A DNA stretch of 64,000 nt, from assembly GCA_001574975.1 (NCBI GenBank), contig KQ965831.1:116343-180342 (forward strand). The letters run 5' to 3'. Positions 45,033 to 57,646 of this stretch are shown piece after piece; within the stretch, counting starts at the first letter, position 1, and the number at the start of each line of letters is the position of its first letter. The translations under genes and the position numbers were made by a program. The DNA comes from Gonapodya prolifera JEL478 (Eukaryota > Monoblepharomycota > Monoblepharidomycetes > Monoblepharidales > Gonapodyaceae). The notes beneath the pieces were generated by a model that saw only the letters and a program-made list of their open reading frames with translations, had not been told where the DNA came from and did no database searches.

Positions 45033-47269
45033 CTAGTAGATGATCGTGTGCAGGATGATTGGCACGATGGACGAGACGAAGGAGGGGCTGTAGCTCCGGG
45101 ATCGAGACCTGGAGGAATATGTTCTCATAGACGACGAAGTGCTCAGATATCGGCGAGAATGGCGTGAGGAGTCTTCATCACTCGAGGAGTATGCGCGGTA
45201 GGCCTAGGATTTTCGGGGTGCAGGCTTTGTTGAGGCTCTTCAGGGTTCACATGGCATGGATGATGTAAGTGCCATGTGATTACCAACACTTAATTTGACC
45301 AAAGAAATCAGGCAGATAGACTCACTTGTGGACAAACTGCTTGTAGATACCGCTGTTGATTCGAGATCGTGCTTCTCGCGACGACTCAATCTGGTGATCG
45401 GCGAACTTCGTGCGCCCGCATTCTTCTGTGTGGTATACAAAAGCAAGACATGAACCGTATTCGTGTCAGCGCAAATAGAGGTGGAGATACCTTGCGAACT
45501 GATTCCTTCTGAATCTCTCCCAAAAAGTGTGCGTAAGAACACTTGGGCAACCGTGGACTTGATTCGTTGCGCGATTGGTCAGTACCAGTGCCGACGTCAG
45601 TAGTTCAGTTCATGGTCAACGTACCACTTCCGTCCGTCCTTAATGTAGCTGCATAGAGTACTTTTGGGGTCCTTCGTGGAGGGGTTGGAGGAGCCGACAG
45701 AGAGTGCGACTTTTGTAGGGATGGTCTATGACGTCTTTCCGCCCGATCCACTCGCAGTCTTTCGCAAGACGTACATTGACACGCGGAGATCTTCACGGCC
45801 ATGGGCAAACCAGCACTGATCAGAGGTTCGTGGGCTGGTGGAACCGTGGGCCGGGCATCAATTACGGTTAACTCTCACATGACCGATCATGACCCGTCAG
45901 CGTCACTCACCAAGCGCCGTCCTTTTCAAAATTCACGCATAGTCGAGCTTTCTTATGCTGGTGTTCTCCACAATTTGTACCAGAGGGACTGATGTCGGAA
46001 TAAATCATTCCCTCGTTAGATGTCCAACCAAACAACTTTCATAAAAGCGGAGGAGCCAGCCGCGCACCAAAATCTTAGCGCCTCGACATGTACGCATCTT
46101 GAGTTTGAGTGATTTTGATTCCCACCTTTGAAAGAAAGTTACATGGAATCATCGCAGCGTTTCAGATGCCTTTCACGTACCTGTTAGCCGTTTTCTTGTG
46201 CGGTGATTTGTTACCCTCTCTTTGATCAAAGTTTGAGCGCTGGAAATCCCGCTCTTCTTGTGCGCATTCTGAAGAGCGCGGTCTGGGAACGGTACCAGGC
46301 CCTAGGGGGCTCATATTGCTTTCGTACGCTCGTCTCGTTTTAGAAAGTAGCCTTTCGGGCTCTTGATGTTCCTGATTTGCGGTGATGTCGCGTGTCCCGG
46401 CGGATGTGTGCTTTTGTCGCAAAGCCTGGCGCCCTCGTGTTTGAATTTTTGATCCGGCGCCTCGAATACTGAACGACAGCCATTTGTCTCGTTTCTCGTG
46501 TCTAGGATTCGCCACATCAGGTCGATGTTCATCTGGTGCGTTATTCTCGATCGCCTCCCTGGTGCAACTACTGACGTCTGCTGTCTTTGTCCCAAACGAT
46601 CCTCAAGTCCGCTTAATGTACTTCCACTTGGAAACCGTTCGCCGACCACTGACGGGCTTGAATCGACAATTGTGTTTTCGGTATTTTCAAAGCTGTGGAC
46701 GAAGGGACATTCCCATCCGCGAACGCTTCGGGTTTGGAGCAGTGGCGTGTATGAGAACTAAAATGGAAGTAATCCGGCATTCCACGAAAGACTCACCAGT
46801 TTCCAGTTTCAGCCCATACAACACACACCTTTGTTTTCCATGGAACAGACTCTCTACAGTCTCTTCCTATTGGACTATAGTGTTGAGTTAGATGATTTGT
46901 GGACTGCGAAGCCGCCACATGAAAGGAAACTCCCAAACCCGCACCAGAATCCATCACGATCTATATGAGGGCACCAGAACCGCCAATTCTGGTCGCGAAA
47001 ACGAAAGTGTCACTGGGATTCGGCGATATCAAAGGATGACGTGTTGATCACTCCATCCGGCAGGTTGCCTCTGCTCCCAGCGCCAAAAGAGGCCGTACTG
47101 TGCGTTCTTCCGTGACTGATGTGAGGTTTTTACGCTCTAGAATATCGAGGATCGACGTGGAAACCCGAATCAGTCCAGATGAGTCCGGTTCGTAGCCCGT
47201 TGTGTCTTTGAGGAGCTGCAGAAACGCGTTCCTCTTCTCAGGTGGGATCCGAAGGTGGGTTTCCGCCAT
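45033..47269 (-). CDS. Possible multi-exon gene, unresolved
   Basis: ATG at 47269 starts a compact exon (MAETHLRIPPEKRNAFLQLL, followed by KDTTGYEPDSSGLIRVSTSI). Further protein-like pieces on the same strand: TIPTKVALSVGSSNPS...YIKDGRKWYVDHELNY ending in a stop at ~45603; PRLPKCSYAHFLGEIQKESV with a GTATCT donor near 45491; KFADHQIESSREARSRINSG with a GTGAGT donor near 45325; and a final Ser/Arg-rich exon (45203-45033; MRTYSSRSRSRSYSPSF) ending in a hydrophobic tail. The stop near 45603 may mark the end of one gene, with the later exons belonging to another. I recognise no family and could not build one consistent chain. Confidence 0.3.
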
Positions 47270-47761
47270 GGCACGTCCTCGTCGCCTTTTGTATGTCAAA
47301 AGGAAGCGCTAAACGGGTGGGATTTGCGCGCTTTGTCGGGTCTGGGAAGTCGATGTGAAGGTAAAGTCGACAAATTAATACGTAGCACATTAGCTCGCTG
47401 GACGCCCAAAACTCCGGCTTCCACTCTCGTGAAATTCAAGAAGACTTCTCAAATGAACTCACTGTCGAGATAATTGAGGCGACAGGTACAGAAACAACAG
47501 GTCGAGAAATACTCTGTATTGCACCCAACTGCTACAATGTCTTCATCCGATCACACACGTCGACCAGTACAGCGTAGCAGCTGTACAAAATTAAAGCCGC
47601 TCTACAACTCGACAGCACAAATTCCAAACATCCCTCGGCCACCGGCCACCCTCAGCCTCAACGCCCATCCTTCACACCTTCACCACGGTCGCCTTTCACC
47701 TCCCTCGCCACCTGCACCTGCCCACCCTGGCCCGGCCCGGCCCACACCTACGCCCACACCC

Positions 47762-49295
47762 TCACGCGCCCACGATCTTCCAATTCCCCAACGGCCTCTC
47801 CAACAAATATGCGTCGGGCGGCTCGACGCCCTTGTTATGCGCGTAGTACCCCTTCTCCTCCTTGACAATCCGGAACCCGTTGCGCTCGTACAGACGCACG
47901 GCCGCGATATTGGGTGTGTGCACGTGCAGACGCACCCGAGACGCGAGCGGGAAGAGCGTGCAAAGGGGGTTAATAACCGAGGAGAGAAGCTGCGAGGCTG
48001 TGGATGGAGATGACGGGGCAGAGGGGTGAAGGGTGGAGGGTGGTGCATTACGAATTGTTCAGGACGTATAACATGGAACGGGCAGCATGGAACGGTCACC
48101 CAGCCAAGCACCCATCTCCACAAGAAAGTCCACTTCACGGGGTATTCACCTCCAGCAGACACCTTCACAGCACGACAGTCCCAAACTCAAGCCCTTAGGC
48201 GTCGTTCTCGCTCCGCAAGAGTATTCCGCTTCTCGATATGATTCACCTCCGGCGACCAGCCTCTGTCAGTGCCTAGCGGTGCTAAGGCCTCGGAGTCCTC
48301 GCAGCGCTCGAGTCTCGAACGTCCAACCTCGCGACCTCGGACCTTGATCGTTGTTCGACCTGACTCACCGATTCCCATCCTTCGGTACTCATCCAGCACG
48401 CCAATTGTCATAATATACACCAAGATCCGCGGTGGAGCTGCAAACGCTGAGCGTCCAGCAAAGAACGCTGCTGGTGTCATTGCGGCCAACTCCCTCGGGG
48501 GCCACACGTCTCGATCTTCAGGGTTCGTCGCCAAGTTCACCTGCGGCTCCGTAGCGTGAGTGGAGTGTGAGCTCGAGCGCCAAGAGAGTTTCGGTTTCGG
48601 TTTCGGGGGAGGGGAGAAGGGGGAAGGGGAAGGATTTGCGGATCTATCGGGGACCCACACGTAGTCCCACCGCGTGTCTGTATCGGCCCATTCCAGTCGA
48701 CAGCATATCGCTCCAACCGGCTTCGCATCGACGTTGGCTTTTAGGTCCCACGAACGGATATTAGAGTCAGTCTCCGCTGTTTTCTGCACCGAACAGAAAA
48801 GAATCCTCGCGCGAACTCACCCATGGCGGAAAGCTCCTTCGGATGTGTGTCCACAACGTCCCAATAGAACCTGTCGTTGTACACGACGGGGAAACACGCC
48901 GCGTTCAGCTCACGCAGCGCTGGGAGCGTCGCCTCGGTGATGGGGGAGAGCGTGACCTCGGCAGGTGAGAGTTTGGGTCGGTCTGGCGGTACCACGTCGG
49001 ATTTTCGTGCGGAGGTGGGCAAGGTGTGCGGTGCTGGGTTCGTCCGCAAAATGTTCTCAAGAGGTGTTCGCCCCATTTCTCCCCCGTTCAACGCCTTCTG
49101 CCCCGAATCCCCGGCTCGCTCGCCGTCCGCCACCCATCGCGATCCATTCCACATCGACTGGCTGCTTCCCAGCTGGACCGATCGCCCCGAGTCATTCCGG
49201 CGGTCGGTGGACAGTCGGCGCAGTGCAGACGCGAGCGGGCCAAGGTCGCGGGAGGACGCGTGCGAGGGGGGATATCGTGGGTCGTGGTGCGTCAT
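47762..49295 (-). CDS. NAA50: N-alpha-acetyltransferase 50 (San)-like GNAT protein, 372 aa
   Basis: Exons 49295-48821, 48776-48369 and 47997-47762; phases 1 and 1 join. About 110 disordered residues precede the fold. The GNAT domain then shows LPALRELNAACFPVVYNDRF with YWDVV (compare FPV.Y...FY in NAA50), GAICCRLEW, IMTIGVLDEYRRMGIG (acetyl-CoA-binding R-x2-G-x-G/A), VRLHVHTPNIAAVRLYERNG with F, and YYAHNKGVEPPDAYLLERPL. NAA50 acetylates protein N-terminal Met-started peptides, normally with the NatA complex, and affects sister-chromatid cohesion. Odd: the N-terminal extension and a Pro/Lys-rich insert between two beta strands. The 371-nt second intron contains a repeat (48246-48346) also found in the MFS gene. 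Confidence 0.88.
48246..48346 (-). repeat. Hairpin-rich intronic repeat, copy 2
   Basis: Lies in intron 2 of the NAA50-like gene, ~22 nt after its GTGAGT donor. It matches 1-112, which sits ~10 nt after a donor in the MFS gene. Both are in the same orientation relative to their host gene. Confidence 0.6.
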
Positions 49296-49379
49296 CGGGG
49301 ATGGAAGAAGGGCGAGAAGAGAAGCGGGGGTGAAGAGTTGGGGCGGGGAGAATTGAACTGCCGACAATGTTATAATCAC

Positions 49380-50033
49380 TCATGGAACTTATCGAGGCTA
49401 CACAAATCGCAGCATTCTCAAATACGCACACTTGATAATTTTCGGGACTTCTTATTGCATATTCCCAACGACATCTCACTTGAAAGATGGTTTCCTCGCT
49501 CTGCGTCATGTGACATCACTGACATTCAAAATACCTTCTCCCCCGAATCAAATGCACTAACATACAGTTTGAAGAGTTTGGTGAGGATACATCAGACGTG
49601 TACTGACAGAGGTGGTGCATTACAATGACAGATTCTGGTTTGAAGCTCGTTGATATGGTTTGAAACCCTGCATGTGCCAACCGTTTATGGATTCAACACA
49701 ATTACGAGGTTAGTATCAGAGATGGCTCTCTCAATACACGTCTCATGCTGCTCTACGTCTCGCCCCGATATCGGATTCGTCGAGGACCTTCCAAATATCC
49801 TGCATACCGAACAATGCCTACACTTGTGCAAGATACGAAGTAATTGGGATATGCCAGTTAGCCTTCGGTGGTCCCAACAGACGGAGAACCATTCTGAGAT
49901 GTATCAAATTTGGAGCTCTCTTCAGCGCCAGGTCACCAAAACCTCCAACGGACTATTGTTCCTGCTAACATTACAATTCAATACTTTTATTTGGGGCTTC
50001 ATTAGCGCTCCAGATTCGAAGCTTCATGAAGGC
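49380..50033. other. Gene-less stretch
   Basis: Upstream of the NAA50-like gene. No coding region recognised; AT-richer than the flanks. Confidence 0.4.
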
Positions 50034-50336
50034 TCAATCACACATTGATATCTTCGCTGGAGCGAACTCTTCAATAATCATGATGCGCTCTTCCAAATTT
50101 TTACGCGCGGTATGCAGAGCCTCTAAACTTGCGCCAATCATACTACTCCACTGAGATATTGAGGCTCGGCATCGTTTTCACACTTGGCCAGCGCATTGAA
50201 ATTGCAGCGGTGGTCAACCTTGTCTTTCAAACACTTCAATACTTTGCATGTAGCGTGCTTTGTCGACAATGATGGTCTCCAAGTCGGAGACCTTCAACTT
50301 CGGCTTGCGGAGGAGAGTTTCCTTCAGTTCGATCAT
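50034..50336 (-). pseudogene. Coiled-coil fragment
   Basis: ATG at 50336 begins MIELKETLLRKPKLKVSDLE followed by TIIVDKARYMQSIE, a strongly helical, charged sequence. The frame then shifts to CLKDKVDHRCNFNALAKCEN and again to SSMIGASLEALHTARKNLEE, which ends at a stop at 50034. Heptad-like spacing suggests a coiled coil. Two frame changes in 300 bp make this a likely relic, or exons with unusual introns. Confidence 0.3.
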
Positions 50337-50703
50337 TTAAAATGTGTCCTGAAGGGGTATCCATCCCGTCGACGAGCTTGAAAAGCACGGCGTGATCCTT
50401 CTAGAGTGTGTTGAGGGCTCCAGCCGCGACTCTTCGGCATACTCTAGCTGAGGTATCCAGGAACCCTTCTTTGCAGACGACGTCTCAAGTGCGGTCAAGA
50501 TGAACCCCATCCGATTCCAAAACACCGACCTCTTGTGAACAACAACCAGTCACACGCCACCGTCGCGACCAGACCCCACATCTCGCCCCTCGACCGCTCA
50601 ATGAGTCTCCACCTCCACGCCTTCCAACACCCCTCTCCTGTGCCTTCTCGACAACCCATCCAAAAGTCCCGCCTTTCCTCCACAATCGCGCCTTTCTGGT
50701 CCC

Positions 50704-51400
50704 GTGACATTTTATGTTCCTTGTGCCGTACTCCCTGGTGTGCCAAAATCCCTCCCCGAGCCAATCAATCTCATTCGCACTCTCTTTGACCACACCGCAC
50801 ATCCTCGGCCTCCCGTCTTGCCTGGTTTACCAGCATCTCCCTGGCGCTATCCAGTCGCCTACGAGGCAATATCCAAAGGTCAAATAGTTGTCGCTTCCGC
50901 CGAGAAGCAACAAGGAGCTGCTACGAAGCCCTTCCATGCGTGTAGGAGCCTGCCAGTGGGGGAGGTGTTGGTGCAGAGACTTGAGAGGGATGACTCAAGA
51001 TTGGTGTTATTTTCCCTCAGGGATTCCTGCTTTGATGTGTACGAATTTAGAAATCGACCAATCATGTCTCTCCACGCCTCCACTTTCCCAACTCACATTC
51101 GCCTGCTACCTAACATTCAATACTCACGCAAACGTCGCCACGGGATCCCCCTCACACGCGTCGTTTTCCATTTACGGCAATCACAGATTGACTTTCGGCC
51201 TCTCAACTTGATCCATTCCCCACCGATCTCCCTGATGGTTCCAACATCTGTCGGCCGACTGGGCATTCCTGTCCTCCAGAGCAATTCCACCTTGCTCAAG
51301 TCCACGTCACGGAAGGCGCAGAGCTTGTGCGCGTGCGCGTGGCAGATCTACACGAGGCCGTTGTCGTGTGAATATTGAAATAGGGTGGTGGCGAGCTGAT
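50704..51400 (+). other. Unassigned coding-like region
   Basis: A plus-strand frame from ~50704 reads GVPKSLPEPINLIRTLFDHT, then AYEAISKGQIVVASAEKQQG and LPVGEVLVQRLERDDS. Another frame continues LTFACYLTFNTHANVATGSP, and a third gives EQFHLAQVHVTEGAELVRVR followed by VADLHEAVVV and a stop near 51374. The sequence looks like former protein coding, but the frame changes do not coincide with clear introns. No family recognised. Confidence 0.25.
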
Positions 51401-51812
51401 CTATACTGCGGGACCCCCAAAGTTGCAATATTGGCGCCGGATCCCGTCCTCGCCTCCACCAGCTCGGGCTTGGTTTCCTCCTTCTTGACCTGCACGACTT
51501 CCCCCTCCGCCCAGTTCCTCGTCATTTTCCGTTCCTCCTCTGCGCTCCTCTGATCCCACAATGCCCCAATTGCCCCGGTCCGGCCTCCTCAACTTGCCTC
51601 CTGCACCTCTTTTGGCCCTATCCTTCGCTTCCTCTGCCTCCACCTCACTCTGCCCTTCGCCCTCCTTTTGTCGACGCCAAACCCACCAACCGCTATACGG
51701 ACCATGGTGCAACGTGTAACATCACGCAACTGGACGGATTGCGTCTCCATTTCGGCTCACCATCCCACAAGTGGCATTTCGTCAGATGAGAGCCTTCCGC
51801 GAGAGACACCAC

Positions 51813-53370
51813 TCAGTTCATTATATTAAGCACCAAAGCAACCAGCCCCATGCCCAATGAAGTGATCGAGACAAAGCGTTTGCGAACCAGTTCAATTATC
51901 GCTTGAGCGCAGAACCGGTGTCGGGAAGGTAGATTGTACCTGCTTCAACATAAGCAAATGAAAGTTGCCATCATCACCATTTAACATCATCAACGCTTTG
52001 TGTGGGAAACATACTACAGGTAATAATAGTTGCGGGTCCCTTCTTTCGGGAACAGGGTTGACTCTTGGGTCCGCGAAATTGGGAACAATGAAACTTGACG
52101 TCGTTCCGGTAAATGGCAGATCCAGGGAGAGGGGTATCGTTACCAGTCGCCAAATAGAGGAATGATACACAGTATCAATTGAATAACGGTTTTCGTCTCC
52201 GCCATCCAGAGCTAGAAAGATACTTCTGGTTACAACGACTGGATCCAGTCCCGCTTTCAGAAGGATTTTTACGCCATTCAACGCGCCCACGCGCAGAGAG
52301 TATTTTAAAACTCCCAATCATTCAAAATTTCCTCCCCAGACCTTATGAGGTCCACATTTTCTGCATCTGTAAGTTTCATGAGCCAGACGAGTTCTCCAAT
52401 CGCAACATCGTAATCTCTGTCCAGAGTGTCGCACAGTTCATGCAGGACCTGAGCCAGTTTTTCAGCCGACAAAAATGGTCTCACGTCGAGGAGTGTACTA
52501 GTAAGTTCATCTGCGTTCGATGTTATCCCGTTGCCTCTCGAATACTTGACCCAACGTTGAAAAACTTCCTTAATGTTCCCGAGGCAAGCTCTGGGCGAGG
52601 TCATCTGCAATTTTTGAGAACAGATCGGAAGCCTGCCAGTCTTCCGCAAGTGCAATTTCCGCCCATATCTCAGGAGGAGTGAGTCTGCCACAGCCATTCC
52701 AAAACTCGTGCAAAACTCGCCGCATTGGAATGGGGCTGAGGTATCCGCTCTGGCGAAGTACCCGACCGATTGAAATGTTGAATGAGAGATCCTCTTCGTC
52801 AAACTTTTCATCTACTCAGTTATCAACGTTCCCAAGTACACAAGCGAGCCTTCCGGGATCCTCGATCCTCAACCCACCGAGCAGTGCAGCCCACCGAGTT
52901 TCCATGGGCTCTTTCATCTTATTCCAAGTGCTTGTGATTCGGTAAACTTCAGCGACGACGTCCCGCTGCACCTCCAAGAACACATCAATGAGCACTGTCA
53001 TGTCGCACGTCTCCACATCAACCAACCTCCTAAACCAAGACCCGAAGTCGCCCGATGCGCCTTTCAGATGTCCTTCACGTCTCCGCTGGGTCACGATGGC
53101 CGCGAGCGTTTTGTATTCGTTCTCCCGAGCCATTCGAGTAAACTGGTCTTTCATCGATGCAAGTACAGCTGTCCGCCATGCCCTGGACACCAGTCGCAGG
53201 GATCCATAAAGCTGGCCGATGGGGATATGGAGGCAGATGAGTTTTTGGAGTTCGAACGGGAGAGGGGTTGGCTGTTTCGAGTTGGAGGTGACAATCGGGG
53301 TTCGTGAAATGTGGACGGCGACGCAGGTTGGTTTCCGTAGCAACCAGCAAAGGGAGGACAGATTCACCAT
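51813..53370 (-). pseudogene. Decayed F-box-like family member, copy C (C-terminally truncated)
   Basis: ATG at 53370 opens the most complete N-terminus of the family: LPFELQKLICLH, GSLRLVSRAWR, MKDQFTRMAREN, RREGHLKGASGDFGSWFRRL, MTVLIDVFLEV and RWAALLGGLRIEDPGRLACV with LGNVDN and a stop. The downstream frame continues YLSPIPMRRVLHEF, WAEIALAEDW, then after a frame change KYSRGNGITSNADELTS, LSAEKLAQVLHEL, LVWLMKLTD, an ankyrin-like ALNGVKILLKAGLDP, LDLPFTGTTSS and FADPRVN. A final exon reads FVSITSLGMGLVALVLNIMN and stops at 51813. The C-terminal PERWN block of copies A and B is absent. Function unknown; likely a relic, though the first exon is clean. Confidence 0.6.
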
Positions 53371-53738
53371 CGCTCAAGTCGGAGATGTCGGTGTCTTGTA
53401 CAGCAGTGGTGAATTTTCAAGAACTGTGGTCTGTGAACCTCAGTTTGATGTAGTCATATTTTGAATTCATGCATTCAGAAAGAACAAGGCACGCAAATTC
53501 GGCTTGTACGTAGCCACACCTCTACAGAGACAGCAATCTTGTCGCTCCATCTCTCCTTGTCCCGACCGATTCCAGTCTACAACTTTTTCTCCTTCTTGCA
53601 TTGAATTCTGACATTCAGTGATCCTTTTGAAAGTTCTTCTTATTTATCATAATTTTCTATCTACCGACCGTATCTCAAGCCATTACAATTAAGAGGTATA
53701 AAACCAAAAACAGGAATATAATGTACGCGAGAAGGACA

Positions 53739-55300
53739 TCACAGCTGAGCCGCCACCTCCATCTTAACACCCGCTTGACCCACTCTTCCATTCGCCATCG
53801 CCGTGGTATCTTGTGGCGCGGACGGCCACGCCACGACCGGGAAGAATGACGGCGTGCAGTCCGAAGTCACAGCCCCAAACGCCGCGTCACCCATTGTGTA
53901 TCCGGCGCGTGTGTCGGGAGAACTCATGGCAAGGTGGGACGCCGCGGGTGAAACGATGGTGATGTACGGCTGCTGGGTGACTTGCGATATTCCGGGTTGC
54001 ATGCAAGGATTGAGCTCTTGAGGCATACAGTTCGCCCCGGTGGCCCCAACAGCGAGACCCGCAGCGAGCGGCGGGATGAGAAAGTACCCGCGCTTTTCCG
54101 TCGTCGAAGGAGGGAAGGTTGCGTTTGCGACAATGCTGCCCGGGCCGAGCGAGGACCACATGGGGCTTCCTATGGTCGAGCTCGCGGGCGACGGGAAATA
54201 CTGGGTTGGATTGGGGAGAGTGGATATCCGATTCTGTGGGATGGAAGAGGGCATGGCTGATACGGCGAATGGTGTAAGTGACACAGCATACAGGGGAATG
54301 CATGTAAGTTTGCACACGTCGAGACTCACTTGATGGGACCAAAACGCTCGGCCTGCGAGATATAATCGACTGTCCGTTCGAAGAATGCATTCCTAGCTGC
54401 TGCGACCATTGACATTGCTGCTGCATGGATCCGTCAAAGACCTCGAAGTTTGTTGGTACGGATATTTGGGGGAAGTCCTCGATGGCCTCGCCTGACAGTG
54501 CTGCGACGCACAAAGCAGCATCAGACGTGCATTGGAGGTACTGGTCACGGAAGTCCCTGGCAGCTTCCATCGCGGGTTGATTGTTCATTTGGAGCAAGGT
54601 ACTACTGCAGCTCGATCCGTACCCCGACTGGTCATCCGACACAGGCAGAATCTCCGCAGCAGTCGGAAAAAACGTTTGTGTGAGAGGGATGGAGTACGAA
54701 GTGCCATCGCTTGTGTTGTCCAGCGAGGAGAGACTCCCAGTCGACGACGATTCAATAGGTGGCGTGTCGTCCTCGATACCATCGTCCGGTGAGAGCTTAT
54801 TGCTTTTCGGTCGCTTTTTTTTGGATTGGATGGTATTACCGTGCGTCGAACGAAGATGGCGGACGAGATTGTCTGGGATTAGGGAATTGCACCGAGGTTG
54901 AGTCAACGCCTACAACACCGTGGGCACAGGGACCAGCGAACACGATTCCCAGGCGACCACCAACAACACTCAAGCTTCGTTAATCGTCCTGAAATTGAAC
55001 TTTGCTCCCAGTCTCGCCGTCCCGTTTCCACTATGAGTCATTCTGCGCTTGCCAATACCCCCACGAACCCAACCCACCTCTCCTCCCAAACGCACTGCCG
55101 CACGAGTCGCACAGGAAGGGTTTCTGGCCTTCGTGGATGCGAAGATGCCTGAGGTACGAGGAGCGGTACGCGTGAGGGGCAGGGTGGTGAGAAGGAGGGG
55201 TGAACAACAAGGCGTACCGCAGGAGATGGCCGTGGCGGGTCAGCGACTTTCCGCATTGTGGGCACAGGAAGAGTTTCGCGCTGTGCTCGGTCGAGTCCAT
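53739..55300 (-). CDS. C2H2 zinc-finger transcription factor (404 aa)
   Basis: Exons 55300-55218, 55148-55078, 54872-54330 and 54256-53739 with consistent phases. The first two introns fall inside the fingers: CPQCGKSLTRHGHLLR|H..IH (finger 1) and CDSCGSAFGRR|DNLVRHLRSTH (finger 2), a classical paired C2H2 DNA-binding unit with Cys2 and His2 all present. A Lys-rich segment (SKKKRPKSNK) just after the fingers is a likely nuclear localisation signal. The remainder is Ser/Thr/Pro-rich and probably carries activation or repression activity. ATG at 55300 places the first finger near residue 10. Target genes cannot be inferred. Confidence 0.85.
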
Positions 55301-55642
55301 GGTGTCGGATGGGTGGTGCGTTCGTCGCTTGGTTATCGTGGAGAATATTCGATCCCGCGTGGGTCCCGCTGCAGGGCTGACTCACGGAGGCTACCACAGG
55401 GCGACATCCCCCATCGGCGGGAACTCGATTAAAGTGACATAGAGAGACAGCAGAACAACAAGAAATTCAGTCGATGGAGATAGGCACAATTTTTTTTGCA
55501 ATCCCTTTCGATTACTGCCAAAAATCCATATGAACACCAAGATGCTGGTAAAACGGGTTATCTTTGAAAGTTATCTTTACAGAGAACCGCTAAAACGCTC
55601 CATCTAATCATTCGAACTCCGAAGTCGACGTCCATCCGCACA

Positions 55643-56430
55643 CTAACTTGAGGGAAGTGGTTCGACGCACGGCCGGCCATCCATAACGTGGTAGCTTGCC
55701 ACCAAGGCACACTGCAATGCAATTCGGGGCTTATTCATGTGCGTGACAGCCTTCATCCGCCGAGAACTTGCAGCCGTGTCTTTCCTGAGGTGCATAAGCG
55801 TGAAGAACTCTGCCGAATCATCTCCAAGAATCAAAATAGAAAGAGACGGAGAGGTTTCCAAAAGATTCTTCAGAGCAGCTATCGAAGGCATGCATGGATC
55901 CATGATTTCCTCGAAATCGTCGGCGTCAACGGACAGTTCTACACCCTCGGGAGCGTAACAAAACACGAGTCTGCGCAACTGTGGAAAAGCTCCGCCTTGT
56001 ATCCCCGTCACCAAAGCGCGAATTGCGTCGGTTTTGATCTTGTCGGTGAACCCAACGGTGAGTGTTTCCAAGTTTTCATGGCGCCGTACACGGTCATCCG
56101 GTGTGCGAAATGACATTGAATCCATCGTGTCGTCTGATCCTTCGTAGTAATGCACGTTTGGAAAGAATTAAAGCGTCGACATGGATGCATTAAAAGACGG
56201 ACACGTGGGGCTTTAAGATTTTGGACGATACGTTTGTGGCGAGTTGAAATCACGAGTCATTGCATCGTGACATGTGACCTAATTTCCAGGGACCTTACCT
56301 CTTCAAGCAAACATTCTTCAATCGGCTTTGGATTTTGAGGCATCCAAGTCTGATCGGAGTCCAGTTCCGTGACACCGAGTTCATTGGCGAAACGGATGTA
56401 CCAGGATATTGGGAACGAGTTCGGTACAAA
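55643..56430 (-). CDS. LRR-like hypothetical protein
   Basis: The C-terminal exon (down to 55643) includes RRHENLETLTVGFTDKI, FPQLRRLVFCYAPEGVEL and LLETSPSLSILILGDDSAEF, an irregular leucine-rich-repeat pattern. An upstream exon (about 56430-56294) reads NSFPISWYIRFANELGVTEL followed by PKPIEECLLEE, ending at a GTAAGG donor. The pattern resembles fungal F-box/LRR-like proteins and the fragment at 21700-22748. The start codon and the first exon were not located. Function unknown. Confidence 0.45.
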
Positions 56431-56579
56431 GCTGAGGCGGGGGAATTCGACATGGCCGAAAGGTTATACGCGCTCCGGGAAAGTTCGGAATATGTGTGCG
56501 GTTTTCTTGGGAGCGGTGACTTCCCATCCTTCTCGCGTGTTCTAAGCAATAAGCATGAGTAGATAGGGCGATCAGCAAC

Positions 56580-57646
56580 TATCGCAAGTAGAGTCGGTGG
56601 AAAGACGAAAGAATTTCCGCTGAAGATTAGTGGTGGATTGCACTACTCGGGACTCTTCGATCGAAGAGGGTTCAGCTGCCAGTATCGAGACCGAAACGCT
56701 CACAGTCGTTGCTTCAAGTAAAAGTGTCGTTCAGTTGACGAGGAACAGGCGTAACGCTGCGGCATGTAATGGTAACGAAGCGACACCTTCTGTTATGTCA
56801 GCCTGAATCTCCCTGAATCGGCGACACCAAGGGGATGTGTGTGAAGAACGCCTTTGTATTCGCGACGAGAACGAGCGTGTGGAGAAGGATTTTGTCAGGG
56901 AGTCGTTCCTTTTGGTGTGAAATTAAAAGTTCAACCGGTGTCTCTTGTGGAAAAAACATATCACCAGCGTCACTACACTGAAATTCTTGATTAATTTTTC
57001 ACGTTGCATCCATGAGTTTCTTTGATGTGTGTTTTTTGTGTCTCCGTGCACGATACACAAACACCATACATGACTCTGGAGTCAGACACGTGCTAAATAC
57101 AACAGCCTCGTCTCTCCCTTTCCGTTCGTGAATAAACATACGCCTTGTTGATTCATCCAACACCACTCAAATCCAAAAACAATAATCGAGGTTTGAAAAA
57201 GCAACGCCTCCATTACGTGCACGACACGGCAGGCCGGGATCCCCTCCGGCGTCGACGGTGACTCTAGGAGGTGACTCTAGGATTGTCCACGCAACACAAA
57301 TGACCTTGTTTGATCCCGTCCACACATGCGACACCTAAGCTCAGATCACCAAACTTGCTCCAACGTGAACGTGGATGAGAGCAGCGCTACCTAGACCCAG
57401 GGTAAGGCGTGGCAAAGCCGCCAAGATCCAAAGGGTCTCCAGATGCCTCGTTTTCACGCGGAAGGGTAGGATCCACGTCAACTTCTCTCACTCCACACTC
57501 CAAAGTCCAATCCATTTGAACGCACGCCACTCCGGGCCTGCCCCCCAACATGTCCAACACCGAAATCTCCCTCCACCATCTTCCTGACTCGAGTCTCAAT
57601 GCCGTCCCACACAACTGCCTCCTGCTTCCCACCGCAAAACCTTTCT
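56580..57646. other. Gene-less stretch
   Basis: No coding region recognised. Contains a tandem GTGACTCTAGGAG duplication near 57258-57283. The right part is expected 3' untranslated sequence of the SH3-tailed gene. Confidence 0.4.
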